The notes beneath the pieces were generated by a model, which worked only from the letters and a program-made list of their open reading frames with translations, searched no databases and was not told the DNA's origin. Shown here piece by piece: positions 16,538 through 26,220 of a stretch of 64,000 bases of DNA (positions within the stretch are counted from its first letter, which is position 1; each line of letters starts with the position of its first letter). A program made the translations under genes and the position numbers. The DNA is from Iodobacter sp025352645 (GTDB lineage Bacteria > Pseudomonadota > Gammaproteobacteria > Burkholderiales > Chitinibacteraceae), in NCBI RefSeq assembly GCF_033446605.1, contig NZ_JAWQUO010000013.1:71951-135950 (forward strand), given 5' to 3'.

Positions 16538-18454
16538 GTGAACAATCTCGGCAAGAACATCGCCATTTGGCTCGTCATTGGTCTGGTACTGATGACAGTC
16601 TTTAACCAATTTTCCCGCAAGCAAGATGCAAGTGGGCAGGTGGCGTATTCGCAGTTTATGGCTGATGTAGAGGCTGATCGAATTGCCAGCGCAGAAATCG
16701 AGGGAAACCCGATTCGCGGCCAGATTATTAAAGGCAAGCGCAACGATGGCAGCGCATTCTCTACACTGGCTCCGTTTGATTTCCGTATGGTTGATACGCT
16801 GATCAAGCATAACGTCAAATTTGCGGCCAAAGCTGAGGAAGAACCAAGCTTCTTGATGAATTTATTCATCAATTGGTTCCCTATGCTGCTCTTGATTGGC
16901 GTATGGGTGTTCTTTATGCGCCAGATGCAAGGTGGCGGTAAAGGCGGTGCATTTAGCTTTGGTAAATCAAAGGCGCGTCTTTTAGATGAAGCGACCAATG
17001 TGATTACTTTTGCTGATGTGGCGGGCTGCGATGAAGCCAAGGCTGACGTATCAGAAATCGTAGATTACTTGCGTGATCCAACTAAATACCAAAGCTTAGG
17101 TGGCCGTATGCCACGCGGTATTTTGCTGGTTGGCCCTCCAGGTACGGGTAAAACTTTGCTGGCGAAAGCGATTGCTGGTGAAGCTAAAGTGCCATTCTTT
17201 AGTATCTCGGGCTCTGATTTCGTTGAAATGTTTGTGGGTGTGGGCGCTGCCCGCGTTCGTGATATGTTTGAAAACGCTAAGAAAAACGCACCTTGCATTA
17301 TCTTTATCGATGAAATTGATGCGGTAGGCCGTCAGCGCGGTGCCGGTATGGGCGGCGGTAATGATGAGCGCGAGCAAACACTGAACCAGATGTTGGTTGA
17401 GATGGATGGTTTTGAAGGCAATTCCGGCATTATGGTGATTGCAGCAACTAACCGCCCTGATGTGCTTGATCCTGCGCTGCTGCGTCCAGGTCGTTTTGAT
17501 CGCCAAGTCATGGTTTCCTTGCCGGATATTCGTGGCCGTGAGCAGATTCTTGGCGTGCATATGCGCAAAGTGCCTATTTCTAACGATGTGGATGCACAGG
17601 TGATTGCGCGTGGTACACCTGGTTTCTCCGGTGCTGATCTTGCAAACTTAGTGAATGAAGCGGCGCTGTTTGCTGCTCGCCGAGTAAAACGTCTAGTGGA
17701 TATGGACGATTTTGAATCGGCTAAAGATAAAATCATGATGGGGTCGGAACGCCGCTCTATGGTGATGAGCGAAGAAGAAAAAACCAATACTGCGTACCAC
17801 GAATCAGGCCATGCGGTAGTGGCTAAGCTTTTGCCTAAGTCTGATCCGGTGCATAAAGTGACCATTATTCCTCGTGGCCGCGCACTGGGCGTAACCATGC
17901 AGCTGCCTGAAGCCGATCGCTATGCTTATGATCGTGGCTATCTGATGGACCGTATTGCGATTTTATTCGGTGGCCGTATTGCCGAAGAATTGTTTATGAA
18001 TCAGATGACCACCGGCGCATCAAACGACTTTGAGCGTGCTACTTCATTAGCCCGCGATATGGTGACGCGTTACGGTATGACCGATGCTTTAGGCCCGATG
18101 GTGTATGGCGAAAACGAAGGCGAAGTATTTTTAGGCCGCTCAGTTACCACGCATAAGAATATGTCTGAAGCGACCATGATGCAGGTTGACGCTGAAATCC
18201 GCCGTATTATCGACGAGCAATATGGCTTAGCCCGCCGCTTGCTAGAAGATAATCGCGATAAAGTTGAAGCCATGACGGCTGCACTGCTCGAATGGGAAAC
18301 CATTGATGCAGAGCAGATCGAAGACATCATGCAAGGCCGCACTCCTAAGCCCCCAAAAGCGTTGCCAGTGAAGACGCCAGCGGGTGGTGGTGATCGCCCA
18401 AGCGGTGAAGCACCAGCTACTCCTGTCATTAATACTCCAGCAACCGAAGCTTAA
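16538..18454 (+). CDS. ftsH: ATP-dependent zinc metalloprotease FtsH
   Basis: A 638-residue membrane AAA+ protease that degrades unassembled membrane proteins and short-lived regulators. It has two N-terminal membrane helices (about residues 5-25 and 100-122), Walker A GPPGTGKT, Walker B IIFIDEIDA, the second region of homology, and zinc motif HESGH. The GTG at 16538 is chosen because CAGGAG stands 7 bp upstream and the protein then starts NNLGKNIAIWL. The frame open from 16487 adds an unrelated 17 residues. It ends at a strong terminator. Confidence 0.96.
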   Translation: MNNLGKNIAIWLVIGLVLMTVFNQFSRKQDASGQVAYSQFMADVEADRIASAEIEGNPIRGQIIKGKRNDGSAFSTLAPFDFRMVDTLIKHNVKFAAKAEEEPSFLMNLFINWFPMLLLIGVWVFFMRQMQGGGKGGAFSFGKSKARLLDEATNVITFADVAGCDEAKADVSEIVDYLRDPTKYQSLGGRMPRGILLVGPPGTGKTLLAKAIAGEAKVPFFSISGSDFVEMFVGVGAARVRDMFENAKKNAPCIIFIDEIDAVGRQRGAGMGGGNDEREQTLNQMLVEMDGFEGNSGIMVIAATNRPDVLDPALLRPGRFDRQVMVSLPDIRGREQILGVHMRKVPISNDVDAQVIARGTPGFSGADLANLVNEAALFAARRVKRLVDMDDFESAKDKIMMGSERRSMVMSEEEKTNTAYHESGHAVVAKLLPKSDPVHKVTIIPRGRALGVTMQLPEADRYAYDRGYLMDRIAILFGGRIAEELFMNQMTTGASNDFERATSLARDMVTRYGMTDALGPMVYGENEGEVFLGRSVTTHKNMSEATMMQVDAEIRRIIDEQYGLARRLLEDNRDKVEAMTAALLEWETIDAEQIEDIMQGRTPKPPKALPVKTPAGGGDRPSGEAPATPVINTPATEA

Positions 18455-18474
18455 AACTGAGTTGTGAATAAAAT

Positions 18475-18500
18475 GGCGGCCTGATGGGCCGCCTTTTTTT
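18475..18500 (+). terminator. Terminator after ftsH
   Basis: Stem GGCGGCC / GGCCGCC with a 5-nt loop and seven T. Confidence 0.92.
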
Positions 18501-18564
18501 GTGCTACCTAAAGGTATCAGTAGTATAAAAGGCGCCAAAAACTGCATTAAAGATGAGGGGTAAG

Positions 18565-19389
18565 ATGAATATATTGCAATGTGGGCGTTTTAGTCTGCAG
18601 TTGAATCGCCCATTGGTGATGGGCATTGTGAATGTCACTCCTGATTCGTTTTCGGATGGTGGGCATTTTCAACAGGTGGGTGCCGCACTCGCTTATGCTG
18701 AAAAACTGCTCGCCGATGGTGCGGATATTTTAGATATTGGTGGTGAATCAACGCGCCCAGGTGCAGCTTTTGTGTCTGAAGTAGAAGAAATTCGCCGCGT
18801 TATTCCCGTCATTACGGCACTACAAGCGCTGAATGTGCCACTTTCTGTAGATACTCGTAAAGCTGCTGTAATGCATGCTGCCTTAGACTCTGGGGTAGAT
18901 CTAGTGAATGATATTTCTGCCTTAGAAGAAGAGGGCGCACTAGAGCTGCTGGCTAAAAGTAATGCTGCAGTTTGCCTCATGCATAAGCAGGGCGAGCCGC
19001 AAAATATGCAATCCACACCTAGCTATAGCGATGTACTTGCAGAGGTAACACATTATTTGCGGCAAAGACGGGATGCTGCTTTGGCTGCTGGCATTGCCCA
19101 TCAGCGTCTATTGTTGGATCCTGGTTTTGGATTCGGCAAAAATTTAGAACATAATGTGGCGCTGTTTCGTGGTTTGCCCATGCTATTGCAAAGCTTAACC
19201 ACCCCTTTATTGATTGGGGTATCGCGTAAGAGTATGTTAGGGCAGATTACTGGCCAGGCTGTGCATGAGCGCATGCCTGCTAGCATTGCCGCTGCGCTTA
19301 TGGCTGCACAGGCAGGTAGTGCGGTGATTCGGGTACACGATGTGCGGGAAACAGTGGATGCGTTAAAAGTATGGCGTGCCTTACAATAA
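18565..19389 (+). CDS. folP: Dihydropteroate synthase
   Basis: A 274-residue TIM-barrel enzyme joining p-aminobenzoate to the pterin pyrophosphate in folate synthesis; it is the sulfonamide target. Signatures MGIVNVTPDSFSDGG, DIGGESTRPGA, DPGFGFGK and GVSRKSMLG are all intact. ATG 18565 is chosen over ATG 18553 because the latter overlaps the ribosome-binding site GAGGGG. The order ftsH-folP-glmM is conserved in proteobacteria. Confidence 0.96.
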   Translation: MNILQCGRFSLQLNRPLVMGIVNVTPDSFSDGGHFQQVGAALAYAEKLLADGADILDIGGESTRPGAAFVSEVEEIRRVIPVITALQALNVPLSVDTRKAAVMHAALDSGVDLVNDISALEEEGALELLAKSNAAVCLMHKQGEPQNMQSTPSYSDVLAEVTHYLRQRRDAALAAGIAHQRLLLDPGFGFGKNLEHNVALFRGLPMLLQSLTTPLLIGVSRKSMLGQITGQAVHERMPASIAAALMAAQAGSAVIRVHDVRETVDALKVWRALQ

Positions 19390-19496
19390 ACGCCAGTTTT
19401 ATTAAAATATTTTGTTATCCAGCAATGTCCCTGTTTAAAAATTGGGGTAAAAGTAGCTGGAAGCAAATTTGGCCAAGCTTATTATCGGAGTGAATG

Positions 19497-20858
19497 ATGG
19501 GTCGCAAGTATTTTGGAACAGACGGTGTACGTGGTTTAGTGGGTGAATATCCGATTACACCTGAGTTTGCGATGAAGCTGGGCTATGCCGCTGGTAAAGT
19601 GCTTGCGGCAGAAAGTAAGCGTGGTAATGGTGATCATGCCGCGGTGCTGATTGGTAAAGACACCCGTGTGTCAGGTTATATGCTGGAAGCCGCGCTGCAA
19701 GCGGGTTTAAACGCTGCTGGCGTGGATGTATATCTGACTGGGCCTCTTCCTACCCCTGGTATCGCTTATTTAACCCGTGCGTTGCGTTTATCTGCTGGTG
19801 TGGTGATTTCTGCATCGCACAATCCTTATCACGATAACGGGATTAAGTTTTTTGGTGCAGGTGGTAAAAAACTGGCAGATGACGTTGAATTGGCGATTGA
19901 AGCAGCAATCGATCAAGTACAGCCTTGCGTTTCGCCTAAGCGCATTGGTAAATCTTGGCGAGTAGACGATGCGGCTGGCCGTTATATTGAATTTTGTAAA
20001 TCCACTTTCCCAAATGAGCTTGATCTACGCGGCTTAAAACTGGTGGTGGATTGTGCACACGGCGCAACTTACGATATCGCCCCGCATGTGTTCCATGAGC
20101 TGGGGGCAGAAGTCGTCAAGATTGGTGTAACGCCTAATGGCTACAATATCAACGAAGATGTTGGTGCTACTCACCCAGAAACTGCCCGTAAAGCGGTACT
20201 GGCTGAAGGTGCAGATTTCGGGATCTCCTTAGATGGTGATGGCGATCGGCTGATTATGATCGACCGTGATGGCACGATTGTAGATGGCGATCAGCTGCTC
20301 TACGCACTGGCGTGTTATCGCCAGGATAAAGGAACATTGGGCGAAGGCGTAGTTGGCACCTTGATGACGAATTTGGGCGTAGAAAATGGCCTGAAAGCAC
20401 GCGGGATTGGTTTTGAGCGTGCTAAAGTCGGAGACCGCTATGTGCTTGAAAAATTATTAGCGAATAACTGGCTGGTAGGCGGTGAAGGCTCTGGGCATTT
20501 GCTTTGCCTAGACAAGCACTCCACCGGTGATGGCATTGTGTCTGCCCTACAAGTGCTGCAGGCGCTCAAAGAAAGCGGCAAGACATTGGCGCAGTATTGC
20601 CATGATCTAGTGCTGTCAACGCAGGTGCTAAAAAATGTCCGTATTGCTAAGGGCTTTGATTGCCATGCCTCAGAGCTAATTAAAGCGGCAGTAAGCAAGG
20701 CCGAAGCGGCGATGGGTACTGCTGGCCGTGTGTTATTACGCCCATCAGGTACAGAGCCGGTGGTTCGCGTAATGGTGGAGCACACTGATGCCAATATTGC
20801 ACGAGAATGGGCAGAGCAGATTGCCAAAGTAGTCAGTAGCGAGGCAAATGCTGAATAA
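19497..20858 (+). CDS. glmM: Phosphoglucosamine mutase
   Basis: A 453-residue alpha-D-phosphohexomutase that converts glucosamine-6-phosphate to glucosamine-1-phosphate for UDP-GlcNAc, and so for peptidoglycan and LPS. It starts GRKYFGTDGVRG; the phosphoserine loop is ISASHNPYHDNGIKFF, the metal loop SLDGDGDRL, and the C-terminal phosphate site RPSGTEPVVRVMVE. Two ATGs in a row (19494, 19497) follow CGGAG; the second has better spacing. Terminator at 20863-20885. Confidence 0.97.
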   Translation: MGRKYFGTDGVRGLVGEYPITPEFAMKLGYAAGKVLAAESKRGNGDHAAVLIGKDTRVSGYMLEAALQAGLNAAGVDVYLTGPLPTPGIAYLTRALRLSAGVVISASHNPYHDNGIKFFGAGGKKLADDVELAIEAAIDQVQPCVSPKRIGKSWRVDDAAGRYIEFCKSTFPNELDLRGLKLVVDCAHGATYDIAPHVFHELGAEVVKIGVTPNGYNINEDVGATHPETARKAVLAEGADFGISLDGDGDRLIMIDRDGTIVDGDQLLYALACYRQDKGTLGEGVVGTLMTNLGVENGLKARGIGFERAKVGDRYVLEKLLANNWLVGGEGSGHLLCLDKHSTGDGIVSALQVLQALKESGKTLAQYCHDLVLSTQVLKNVRIAKGFDCHASELIKAAVSKAEAAMGTAGRVLLRPSGTEPVVRVMVEHTDANIAREWAEQIAKVVSSEANAE

Positions 20859-20862
20859 TTAG

Positions 20863-20885
20863 AGCGGGGCATTGCCCCGCTTTTT
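20863..20885 (+). terminator. Terminator after glmM
   Basis: Stem AGCGGGGC / GCCCCGCT with an ATT loop and five T. Confidence 0.92.
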
Positions 20886-21059
20886 AACGGCGCATTTATA
20901 ATTTGGCTGGCTTATTTATTGGGAACTGTTGTAATAAATTCTTTTAACGATTTGTCATGGTAATTAAACAATTCTGTAACTTAATACTTTTAGAATCGTA
21001 CTAGTTAATGACCCACAACAGGGTTATCTGTTGTCACAACAATCTGAGAGAGTAATTTT

Positions 21060-21362
21060 ATGAAACTAGCACGCCTGATTCTGGTATCCAGTATTTTTGT
21101 ATTTGCTATGGGCACAGTGAATGCTGCGGATGCACCTGCTATTGCCGGATTGACTGGTGATGCATTAGCTGCTGCTGTCAAAGGTAATCTAGATAACGAT
21201 TTAGTTTTACAAAAGTTTAACTTAAAAGTTAAAGGTAAAGATGCCGATGTAACAATTGAAGGCAGTGTTGATGAAGGCGAGCAAATGGCCCTTGCAGGTA
21301 ATGTGGCTGAAAATGTAAAAGGCGTGCGCTACGTATTCAACAATATTGTTCCAAAAAACTAA
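21060..21362 (+). CDS. Secreted BON-domain protein
   Basis: A 100-residue protein with an N-terminal signal peptide (cleavage probably after NAADA, near residue 22) and one BON domain with the GSVDEGEQMALAGNVAENVKGV helix-turn pattern. BON domains bind phospholipid or envelope components, as in OsmY and DolP. A single BON domain makes this a small periplasmic member. It has its own upstream AT-rich region and a terminator, so it is a single-gene unit. An envelope stress role is inference. Confidence 0.8.
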   Translation: MKLARLILVSSIFVFAMGTVNAADAPAIAGLTGDALAAAVKGNLDNDLVLQKFNLKVKGKDADVTIEGSVDEGEQMALAGNVAENVKGVRYVFNNIVPKN

Positions 21363-21373
21363 TTGTTTAAATA

Positions 21374-21402
21374 AAAAAAGGCAGCTTAGGCTGCCTTTTT
21401 TT
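21374..21402 (+). terminator. Terminator after the BON gene
   Basis: Stem AAAAAGGCAGC / GCTGCCTTTTT with TTAG loop and a T run; A-rich on the other side, so it could work both ways. Confidence 0.9.
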
Positions 21403-21443
21403 ATGCCTATTAATAGTTAGAGTAACGATGTTTTAGATTAAAA

Positions 21444-21470
21444 AAATGGCAAGCCTTAGGCTTGCCATTT
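21444..21470 (-). terminator. Terminator of the pst operon
   Basis: Perfect 12-bp stem AAATGGCAAGCC / GGCTTGCCATTT with a 3-nt loop. On the minus strand it runs into seven T, just after the pstB stop. Confidence 0.88.
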
Positions 21471-21489
21471 GCTTTAGGAGAGCAATAAA

Positions 21490-22260
21490 TTAACCAAATT
21501 TACCCGTAATATAATCTTCAGTCGCTTTTACTTTCGGTGTGGTGAAAATACTATCTGTTTCACCTACTTCAATCAGCTCGCCTAAATACATATAAGCGGT
21601 GATATCAGAAACACGAGCGGCTTGTTGCATATTATGCGTCACGATTGCAATCGTATAATCTTGCTTTAATTCATGCACTAATTCTTCTACGTGTGCTGTA
21701 GAAATTGGGTCAAGTGCCGAAGTTGGTTCATCTAAGAGCAATACTTCCGGTTTAACGGCAACTGCGCGTGCAATACAAAGGCGTTGTTGTTGACCGCCAG
21801 ATAAACTTAAACCAGATTGCTTCAGTTTATCTTTTGCTTCATTCCACAGCGCTGCTTTTTGCAAGGCCCATTCAACGCGGTCATCCATTTCGGATTTAGG
21901 CAGATTTTCGTACAGCTTTACACCAAAAGCGATATTGTCATAAATAGACATCGGAAATGGCGTTGGTTTTTGAAATACCATACCTACTTTGGCGCGTAGC
22001 ATATTCAAATCTACATCATTATCTAAAACGTTTTTACCGTTTAAGATTATTTCGCCTTCTGCACGTAGTTTTGGATAAAGATCGTACATGCGATTAAAGG
22101 TGCGTAGCAGGGTAGATTTACCGCAGCCAGATGGGCCAATAAAAGCAGTGACTTTTCCTTCTTGAATATCTAAGTTTACATTCTTTAGGGCATGAAAATT
22201 ACCGTAATAGAAGTTAAGGTTTTTAATAGCAAGTTTTGCTGGGTTTGCTTGATTTTTCAT
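21490..22260 (-). CDS. pstB: Phosphate ABC transporter ATP-binding protein
   Basis: A 256-residue ATPase of the high-affinity phosphate importer, about the length of E. coli PstB (257). Walker A GPSGCGKST, signature LSGGQQQR, Walker B LLLDEPTSALD and the switch His in VTHNMQQA are intact. The frame is open to 22305, overlapping pstA. The ATG at 22260 has GGATAAG about 8 bp ahead and gives the normal length, so it was chosen. No phoU follows; a terminator closes the operon. Confidence 0.95.
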   Translation of the reverse strand: MKNQANPAKLAIKNLNFYYGNFHALKNVNLDIQEGKVTAFIGPSGCGKSTLLRTFNRMYDLYPKLRAEGEIILNGKNVLDNDVDLNMLRAKVGMVFQKPTPFPMSIYDNIAFGVKLYENLPKSEMDDRVEWALQKAALWNEAKDKLKQSGLSLSGGQQQRLCIARAVAVKPEVLLLDEPTSALDPISTAHVEELVHELKQDYTIAIVTHNMQQAARVSDITAYMYLGELIEVGETDSIFTTPKVKATEDYITGKFG

Positions 22261-22285
22261 GATTAAACTTATCCGTATTGGTTTG

Positions 22286-23134
22286 TTAGTTTTGTTTCGG
22301 TTCACGCAGCATCACGCGCGCAACAATATTTAAACCGAGCACAAATAGGCCAATTAATAAAGCACCCGTCCAAGCTAACTGATGCCATTCGTCATAAGGG
22401 CTCATGGCGAATTGAAAGATGACAACTGGCAAATTAGACATCGGCTGATTCATGTTTGAATAGAATTGATTATTTAGTGCCGTAAATAGCAGCGGTGCCG
22501 TTTCGCCCAAGATACGCGCAATGGCTAGCAAAATACCGGTTGCAACACCTGCTTTAGCGGCACGTAATGTAACTAAAAGCACCATTTTCCACTGTGGAGC
22601 ACCTAGGGCATAGGCCGCTTCACGCATTGCGGTTGGTACTAGGCGCAGCATGTTTTCTGTGGTTCTTAATACCACCGGAATCACTAAAATAGCTAAAGCA
22701 AATGAGCCCGCCCAACCAGAAAAATGCTGCACGCGTGCTACATACATTTCGAAAATAAATAAGCCAATAACAATCGAAGGGGCAGAAAGCAAAATGTCAT
22801 TGATAAAGCGAGTGGTAGGCGCTAACCAGCCTTTATTACCAAATTCAGCCAAATAGGTGCCTGCCAAAATGCCAATCGGTGTGCCAATAGCAACCCCTAC
22901 AATGGACATTTGCAAGCTGCCTAAAATTGCATTAGACAAACCACCTGCACTGCCTGGAGCAGGTGTTGTTTGAGTAAATGTAGCAAAGGTTAAACCAGGC
23001 AGGCCATTTTTAAATAGCGTAAACATAATCCAGAATAACCAGAATAAACCAAAGGCCATGGCAAAAATGGAAAGTGTTAAGCTTAGGTAATTGACTGCGC
23101 GGCGGCGCTTATAAATATTCATGGCCTTACTCAT
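22286..23134 (-). CDS. pstA: Phosphate ABC transporter permease PstA
   Basis: A 282-residue inner-membrane permease with about six helices and the binding-protein-dependent transport motif (EAAYALGAPQWKMVLLVTLRAA) that contacts PstB. Its start ATGA overlaps the pstC stop by 4 bp, a sign of translational coupling. It works as a heterodimer with PstC. Confidence 0.94.
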   Translation of the reverse strand: MSKAMNIYKRRRAVNYLSLTLSIFAMAFGLFWLFWIMFTLFKNGLPGLTFATFTQTTPAPGSAGGLSNAILGSLQMSIVGVAIGTPIGILAGTYLAEFGNKGWLAPTTRFINDILLSAPSIVIGLFIFEMYVARVQHFSGWAGSFALAILVIPVVLRTTENMLRLVPTAMREAAYALGAPQWKMVLLVTLRAAKAGVATGILLAIARILGETAPLLFTALNNQFYSNMNQPMSNLPVVIFQFAMSPYDEWHQLAWTGALLIGLFVLGLNIVARVMLREPKQN

Positions 23135-24087
23135 GAGTTAGCGCCCTCATTGCGTTGTAAACGCAGTAGTAATAATTTAGAAAGCACTAGAACAATAAAG
23201 GTGATAAAGAACAGTAATAAACCTAATTCAATCAGTGATGAAATATAAAGCTCACCATTGGCTTCGGTAAATTCATTGGCTAGCGTGGCAGAGATGGTGG
23301 TGGCAGGGTCAAATAGGGAATTCATTTTTGCCTGAGAATTACCAATAACAAAGGTAATTGCCATAGTTTCGCCTAATGCGCGGCCAAGGCCCAGCATGAC
23401 GCCGCCAATAATCCCATTTTTAGTAAATGGCACAACCACATTCCAAACGACTTCCCAAGTTGTTGCGCCTAGGCCATAAGCTGATTCTTTAAGCATTGGC
23501 GGTACAACTTCAAATACATCACGCATCACCGAGGTAACATAAGGAATAACCATAATTGAAAGAATCAAGCTGGCCGTGAACATGCCAATACCCATTGGCG
23601 CACCCACAAATAATCCCCCAATCAACGGCCAATTTGCGGTGGTTTCAGTCAGCCAAGGCTGCACATGGTCTGCAAATAAGGGTGCAAAAACAAATAAACC
23701 CCACATGCCATAAATAATGGAAGGCACGCCAGCAAGCAGCTCAATCGCTACCCCAAGTGGGCGGCGCAGCCATGTTGGTGATAATTCGGTTAGAAAAATG
23801 GCAATGCCAAAGCTAACGGGCACCGCAATAATCAGCGCAATAAAAGAGGAAACTAAAGTGCCGCGAATAGAGGGCCATGCGCCAAATTCTTCTGTAACAG
23901 GATTCCAGCTTTCTGAAGTAATAAAGCTTAAGCCAAAATGCTTAATGCTTGGCATTGCGCCATAGAGCAATGAAAGAATAATACCGCTTAATAAAGCAAG
24001 TACAAAAAAAGCAAAAAAACGTGTACTGCCGACGAACAGCATATCTTGAAATCGCTGCTGTTTCATTCGTTGTGTTTGATTCGGCAT
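23131..24087 (-). CDS. pstC: Phosphate ABC transporter permease PstC
   Basis: A 318-residue inner-membrane permease with the EAA-type coupling loop (KESAYGLGATTWEVVWNVV). The ATG at 24087 is preceded by GGAG at 6 bp; the longer frame from 24099 lacks a site and was not used. It lies 105 bp downstream of pstS, behind a stable hairpin that may lower permease expression relative to the binding protein. Confidence 0.94.
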   Translation of the reverse strand: MPNQTQRMKQQRFQDMLFVGSTRFFAFFVLALLSGIILSLLYGAMPSIKHFGLSFITSESWNPVTEEFGAWPSIRGTLVSSFIALIIAVPVSFGIAIFLTELSPTWLRRPLGVAIELLAGVPSIIYGMWGLFVFAPLFADHVQPWLTETTANWPLIGGLFVGAPMGIGMFTASLILSIMVIPYVTSVMRDVFEVVPPMLKESAYGLGATTWEVVWNVVVPFTKNGIIGGVMLGLGRALGETMAITFVIGNSQAKMNSLFDPATTISATLANEFTEANGELYISSLIELGLLLFFITFIVLVLSKLLLLRLQRNEGANS

Positions 24088-24120
24088 TAAAATCTCCATT
24101 ACACCGATGCTTCATAACAA

Positions 24121-24150
24121 CACAACAGGAGCTTTATGGCTCCTGTTGTG
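24121..24150 (-). promoter_or_regulatory. pstS-pstC intercistronic hairpin
   Basis: A perfect 12-bp inverted repeat CACAACAGGAGC / GCTCCTGTTGTG with a 6-nt loop between pstS and pstC. On the minus strand it is not followed by a good T run, so it more likely stabilises the pstS 3' end or terminates partially. Confidence 0.6.
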
Positions 24151-24192
24151 TGTTTAGACGTATAGCGGTACTGCCGCCACTGTAATGACTAA

Positions 24193-25233
24193 TTACTTCC
24201 AGATTGGATTTGCGCCATCTGTCATTTGCGCTTTCCAGTTGGCTTTAATCATATTCACTACGCTATCTGGCATAGGAATGTAATCTAAATCAAGCGCAAC
24301 TTTATCTGCATCATTGCCATAAGCCCAATCAAAGAATTTTAATACTTCAAGTGCTTGTGCTGGCTTGTCTTGCTTTTTGTGCATCAAAATAAATGTTGGG
24401 TTAGCAATTGGCCATGATGTTTTACCCGCTGAGTTTGTAGTCAGCAGATACATGCCTGGGGCATTTTTCCAATCTGCGCCAGCTGCTGCGGCAATAAAGG
24501 CTTCTTCGGAAGGCTCAACAAAAACGCCGTCACGGTTTTGTAGTGCGGTGTGAGCCAGTTTGTTTTGTTTTGCGTAAGCAAACTCAACGTAACCAATTGC
24601 ACCTTTAATACGTTGTACATAGTTGGAAACGCCTTCGTTACCCTTGCCACCTACACCAACAGGCCATTGCAAGGAGGTGTTTGCACCTACTTTTTCTTTC
24701 CATTCTGCGGATACTTTTGATAGGTAATCAGCAAATACGAAGGTAGTGCCTGAGCCGTCTGAACGACGAACAACAGTAATGTTTTGGTCTGGCAAGCTAA
24801 CACCAGCATTGATCGCAACGATGGCTGGGTCATTCCATTTCTTGATTTTGCCAAGGAAAATGTCAGTCAGTACTTGCGGAGTCATTTTCAACTGGCCTGG
24901 CTTAATACCAGGAATATTTACCACCGGCACTACACCACCGATCACGGTAGGGAATTGCATCAGGCCTTGTTTGTTTAACTCTTCTGGCTTGAGTGGCATG
25001 TCGGACGCGCCAAAATCAACCGTTTTAGCTTGAATTTGCTTAATACCGCCACCAGAACCAATCGATTGATAATTCAGGCCAGTGCCGGTTTTGGCTTTGT
25101 ACATTTCAGCCCACTTAGCGTAGAGCGGGTACGGGAAGGTCGCACCTGCACCAGTAATGTCTGCCGCGATAGCATGTGTGAACAGGCCGGCAGTAAGGCC
25201 GATGGTAACAATCAGTTTGCGAACAAGTGCCAT
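24193..25233 (-). CDS. pstS: Periplasmic phosphate-binding protein
   Basis: A 346-residue protein with a signal peptide (cleavage after AIAAD, about residue 24). The phosphate-binding landmarks are present: GAGATFPYPLYAKW, SIGSGGGIKQI, DFGASDMPL and VRRSDGSGTTFVF. It delivers phosphate to PstCAB. First gene of the operon, with CGGAG 9 bp upstream of the ATG. A clear Pho box could not be made out in the 178 bp before tpiA. Confidence 0.96.
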   Translation of the reverse strand: MALVRKLIVTIGLTAGLFTHAIAADITGAGATFPYPLYAKWAEMYKAKTGTGLNYQSIGSGGGIKQIQAKTVDFGASDMPLKPEELNKQGLMQFPTVIGGVVPVVNIPGIKPGQLKMTPQVLTDIFLGKIKKWNDPAIVAINAGVSLPDQNITVVRRSDGSGTTFVFADYLSKVSAEWKEKVGANTSLQWPVGVGGKGNEGVSNYVQRIKGAIGYVEFAYAKQNKLAHTALQNRDGVFVEPSEEAFIAAAAGADWKNAPGMYLLTTNSAGKTSWPIANPTFILMHKKQDKPAQALEVLKFFDWAYGNDADKVALDLDYIPMPDSVVNMIKANWKAQMTDGANPIWK

Positions 25234-25456
25234 TACAGATAACTCCGAGGGCTAAAGCGTTTGGATTGAAATGATATTTCGCTATGCTAGCTGCTGATTG
25301 TTGCTGAAATATTACAAGTCACTCAGTTTGGGTGAGCTTCTCTTGAAAATCAATAAATTGACGCGTGTTCTTTATGGAATCAAGCACGCCTCGGTTTGAC
25401 TGGGGGTAGGGGTGGGAATACAATCTGCAGCTTTTGAAGTGGGTGCTTCACGTCGT

Positions 25457-26167
25457 ATGACAAGACAGCTAGTAATTGGTAACTGGAAGATGCATGGCAG
25501 CATCGGTAAGGTTCGTTCGGTATTGCCTGAGTTGGCCCGCGCTAAGCTTGGCTCTAACGTGGCGGTATGTATCCCTTATCCTTATGTCATGCTTGCTAAG
25601 AGTTTACTAAAAGATAGTCAGGTTCAGGTTGGAGCTCAGGACGTCAGCGAGTATCATGTTGGGGCTTACACAGGCGCAGTTTCTGCATCTATGTTGGCAG
25701 ACATTGGTTGCGAGCTGGTTATTGTGGGGCACTCAGAACGTCGTCGTTATTTTGGCGAGAGTAGTGAAAATGCCGCGCGTAAGCTGCGTGCATGTTTAGA
25801 TGCAGGGCTTTTCCCCGTGTATTGTGTTGGAGAAGATGCAGATGAGCGCGCAAGTGGCAGGCATAAAGAAATTATTGCAGCAGAATTAGCCGTTTTACGC
25901 GGTTTGCCGATAGGGCTTTATGCGGTTGCTTACGAGCCATCATGGGCAGTAGGTACCGGCGTGATAGCCACATCAGCGCAAATCGCAGAAATGCACGCGT
26001 TTATCAAAGAAACTTTAGAGCCCCGCACCCGAGTGTTGTACGGCGGTAGTGTAAAAGGCAGTAATGCTGAAGAGGTTCTGGCAGTAGACGGGGTAGATGG
26101 TGTACTTGTTGGCGGAGCGGCCCTTTCGGCTTCCGAGTTTTTAGAAATCTGCATGGCTGCGCGCTAG
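25457..26167 (+). CDS. tpiA: Triosephosphate isomerase
   Basis: A 236-residue TIM barrel interconverting DHAP and glyceraldehyde-3-phosphate. Catalytic residues lie in GNWKMHG (Lys), VGHSERRR (His) and AYEPSWAVGTG (Glu); the phosphate loop is YGGSVKGSN. It is about 15-20 residues shorter than the E. coli enzyme because of short loops after CVGED and before VLYGG. ATG 25457 matches the family start but has a poor ribosome-binding site. GTG 25412, preceded by GGGGGTAGGG, would add 15 residues and cannot be excluded. Confidence 0.94.
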   Translation: MTRQLVIGNWKMHGSIGKVRSVLPELARAKLGSNVAVCIPYPYVMLAKSLLKDSQVQVGAQDVSEYHVGAYTGAVSASMLADIGCELVIVGHSERRRYFGESSENAARKLRACLDAGLFPVYCVGEDADERASGRHKEIIAAELAVLRGLPIGLYAVAYEPSWAVGTGVIATSAQIAEMHAFIKETLEPRTRVLYGGSVKGSNAEEVLAVDGVDGVLVGGAALSASEFLEICMAAR

Positions 26168-26220
26168 TCAAGGAATCGAAAACCCTGCTAGAATGCGCGC
26201 CGCATAGAATTGAGAAATAA

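Noticed and set aside
17332..17898. 188-codon frame antisense to ftsH
   Set aside because: The composition is Ser/Arg/Thr-rich as expected from the complement of a conserved gene; no start signal and no domain.
25234..25411. Pho box upstream of pstS
   Set aside because: The best candidate on the minus strand, TTGTAAT-ATTT-CAGCAAC, matches the two 7-mers of the PhoB box too poorly to call. PhoB control is likely from family knowledge but is not shown by the sequence.
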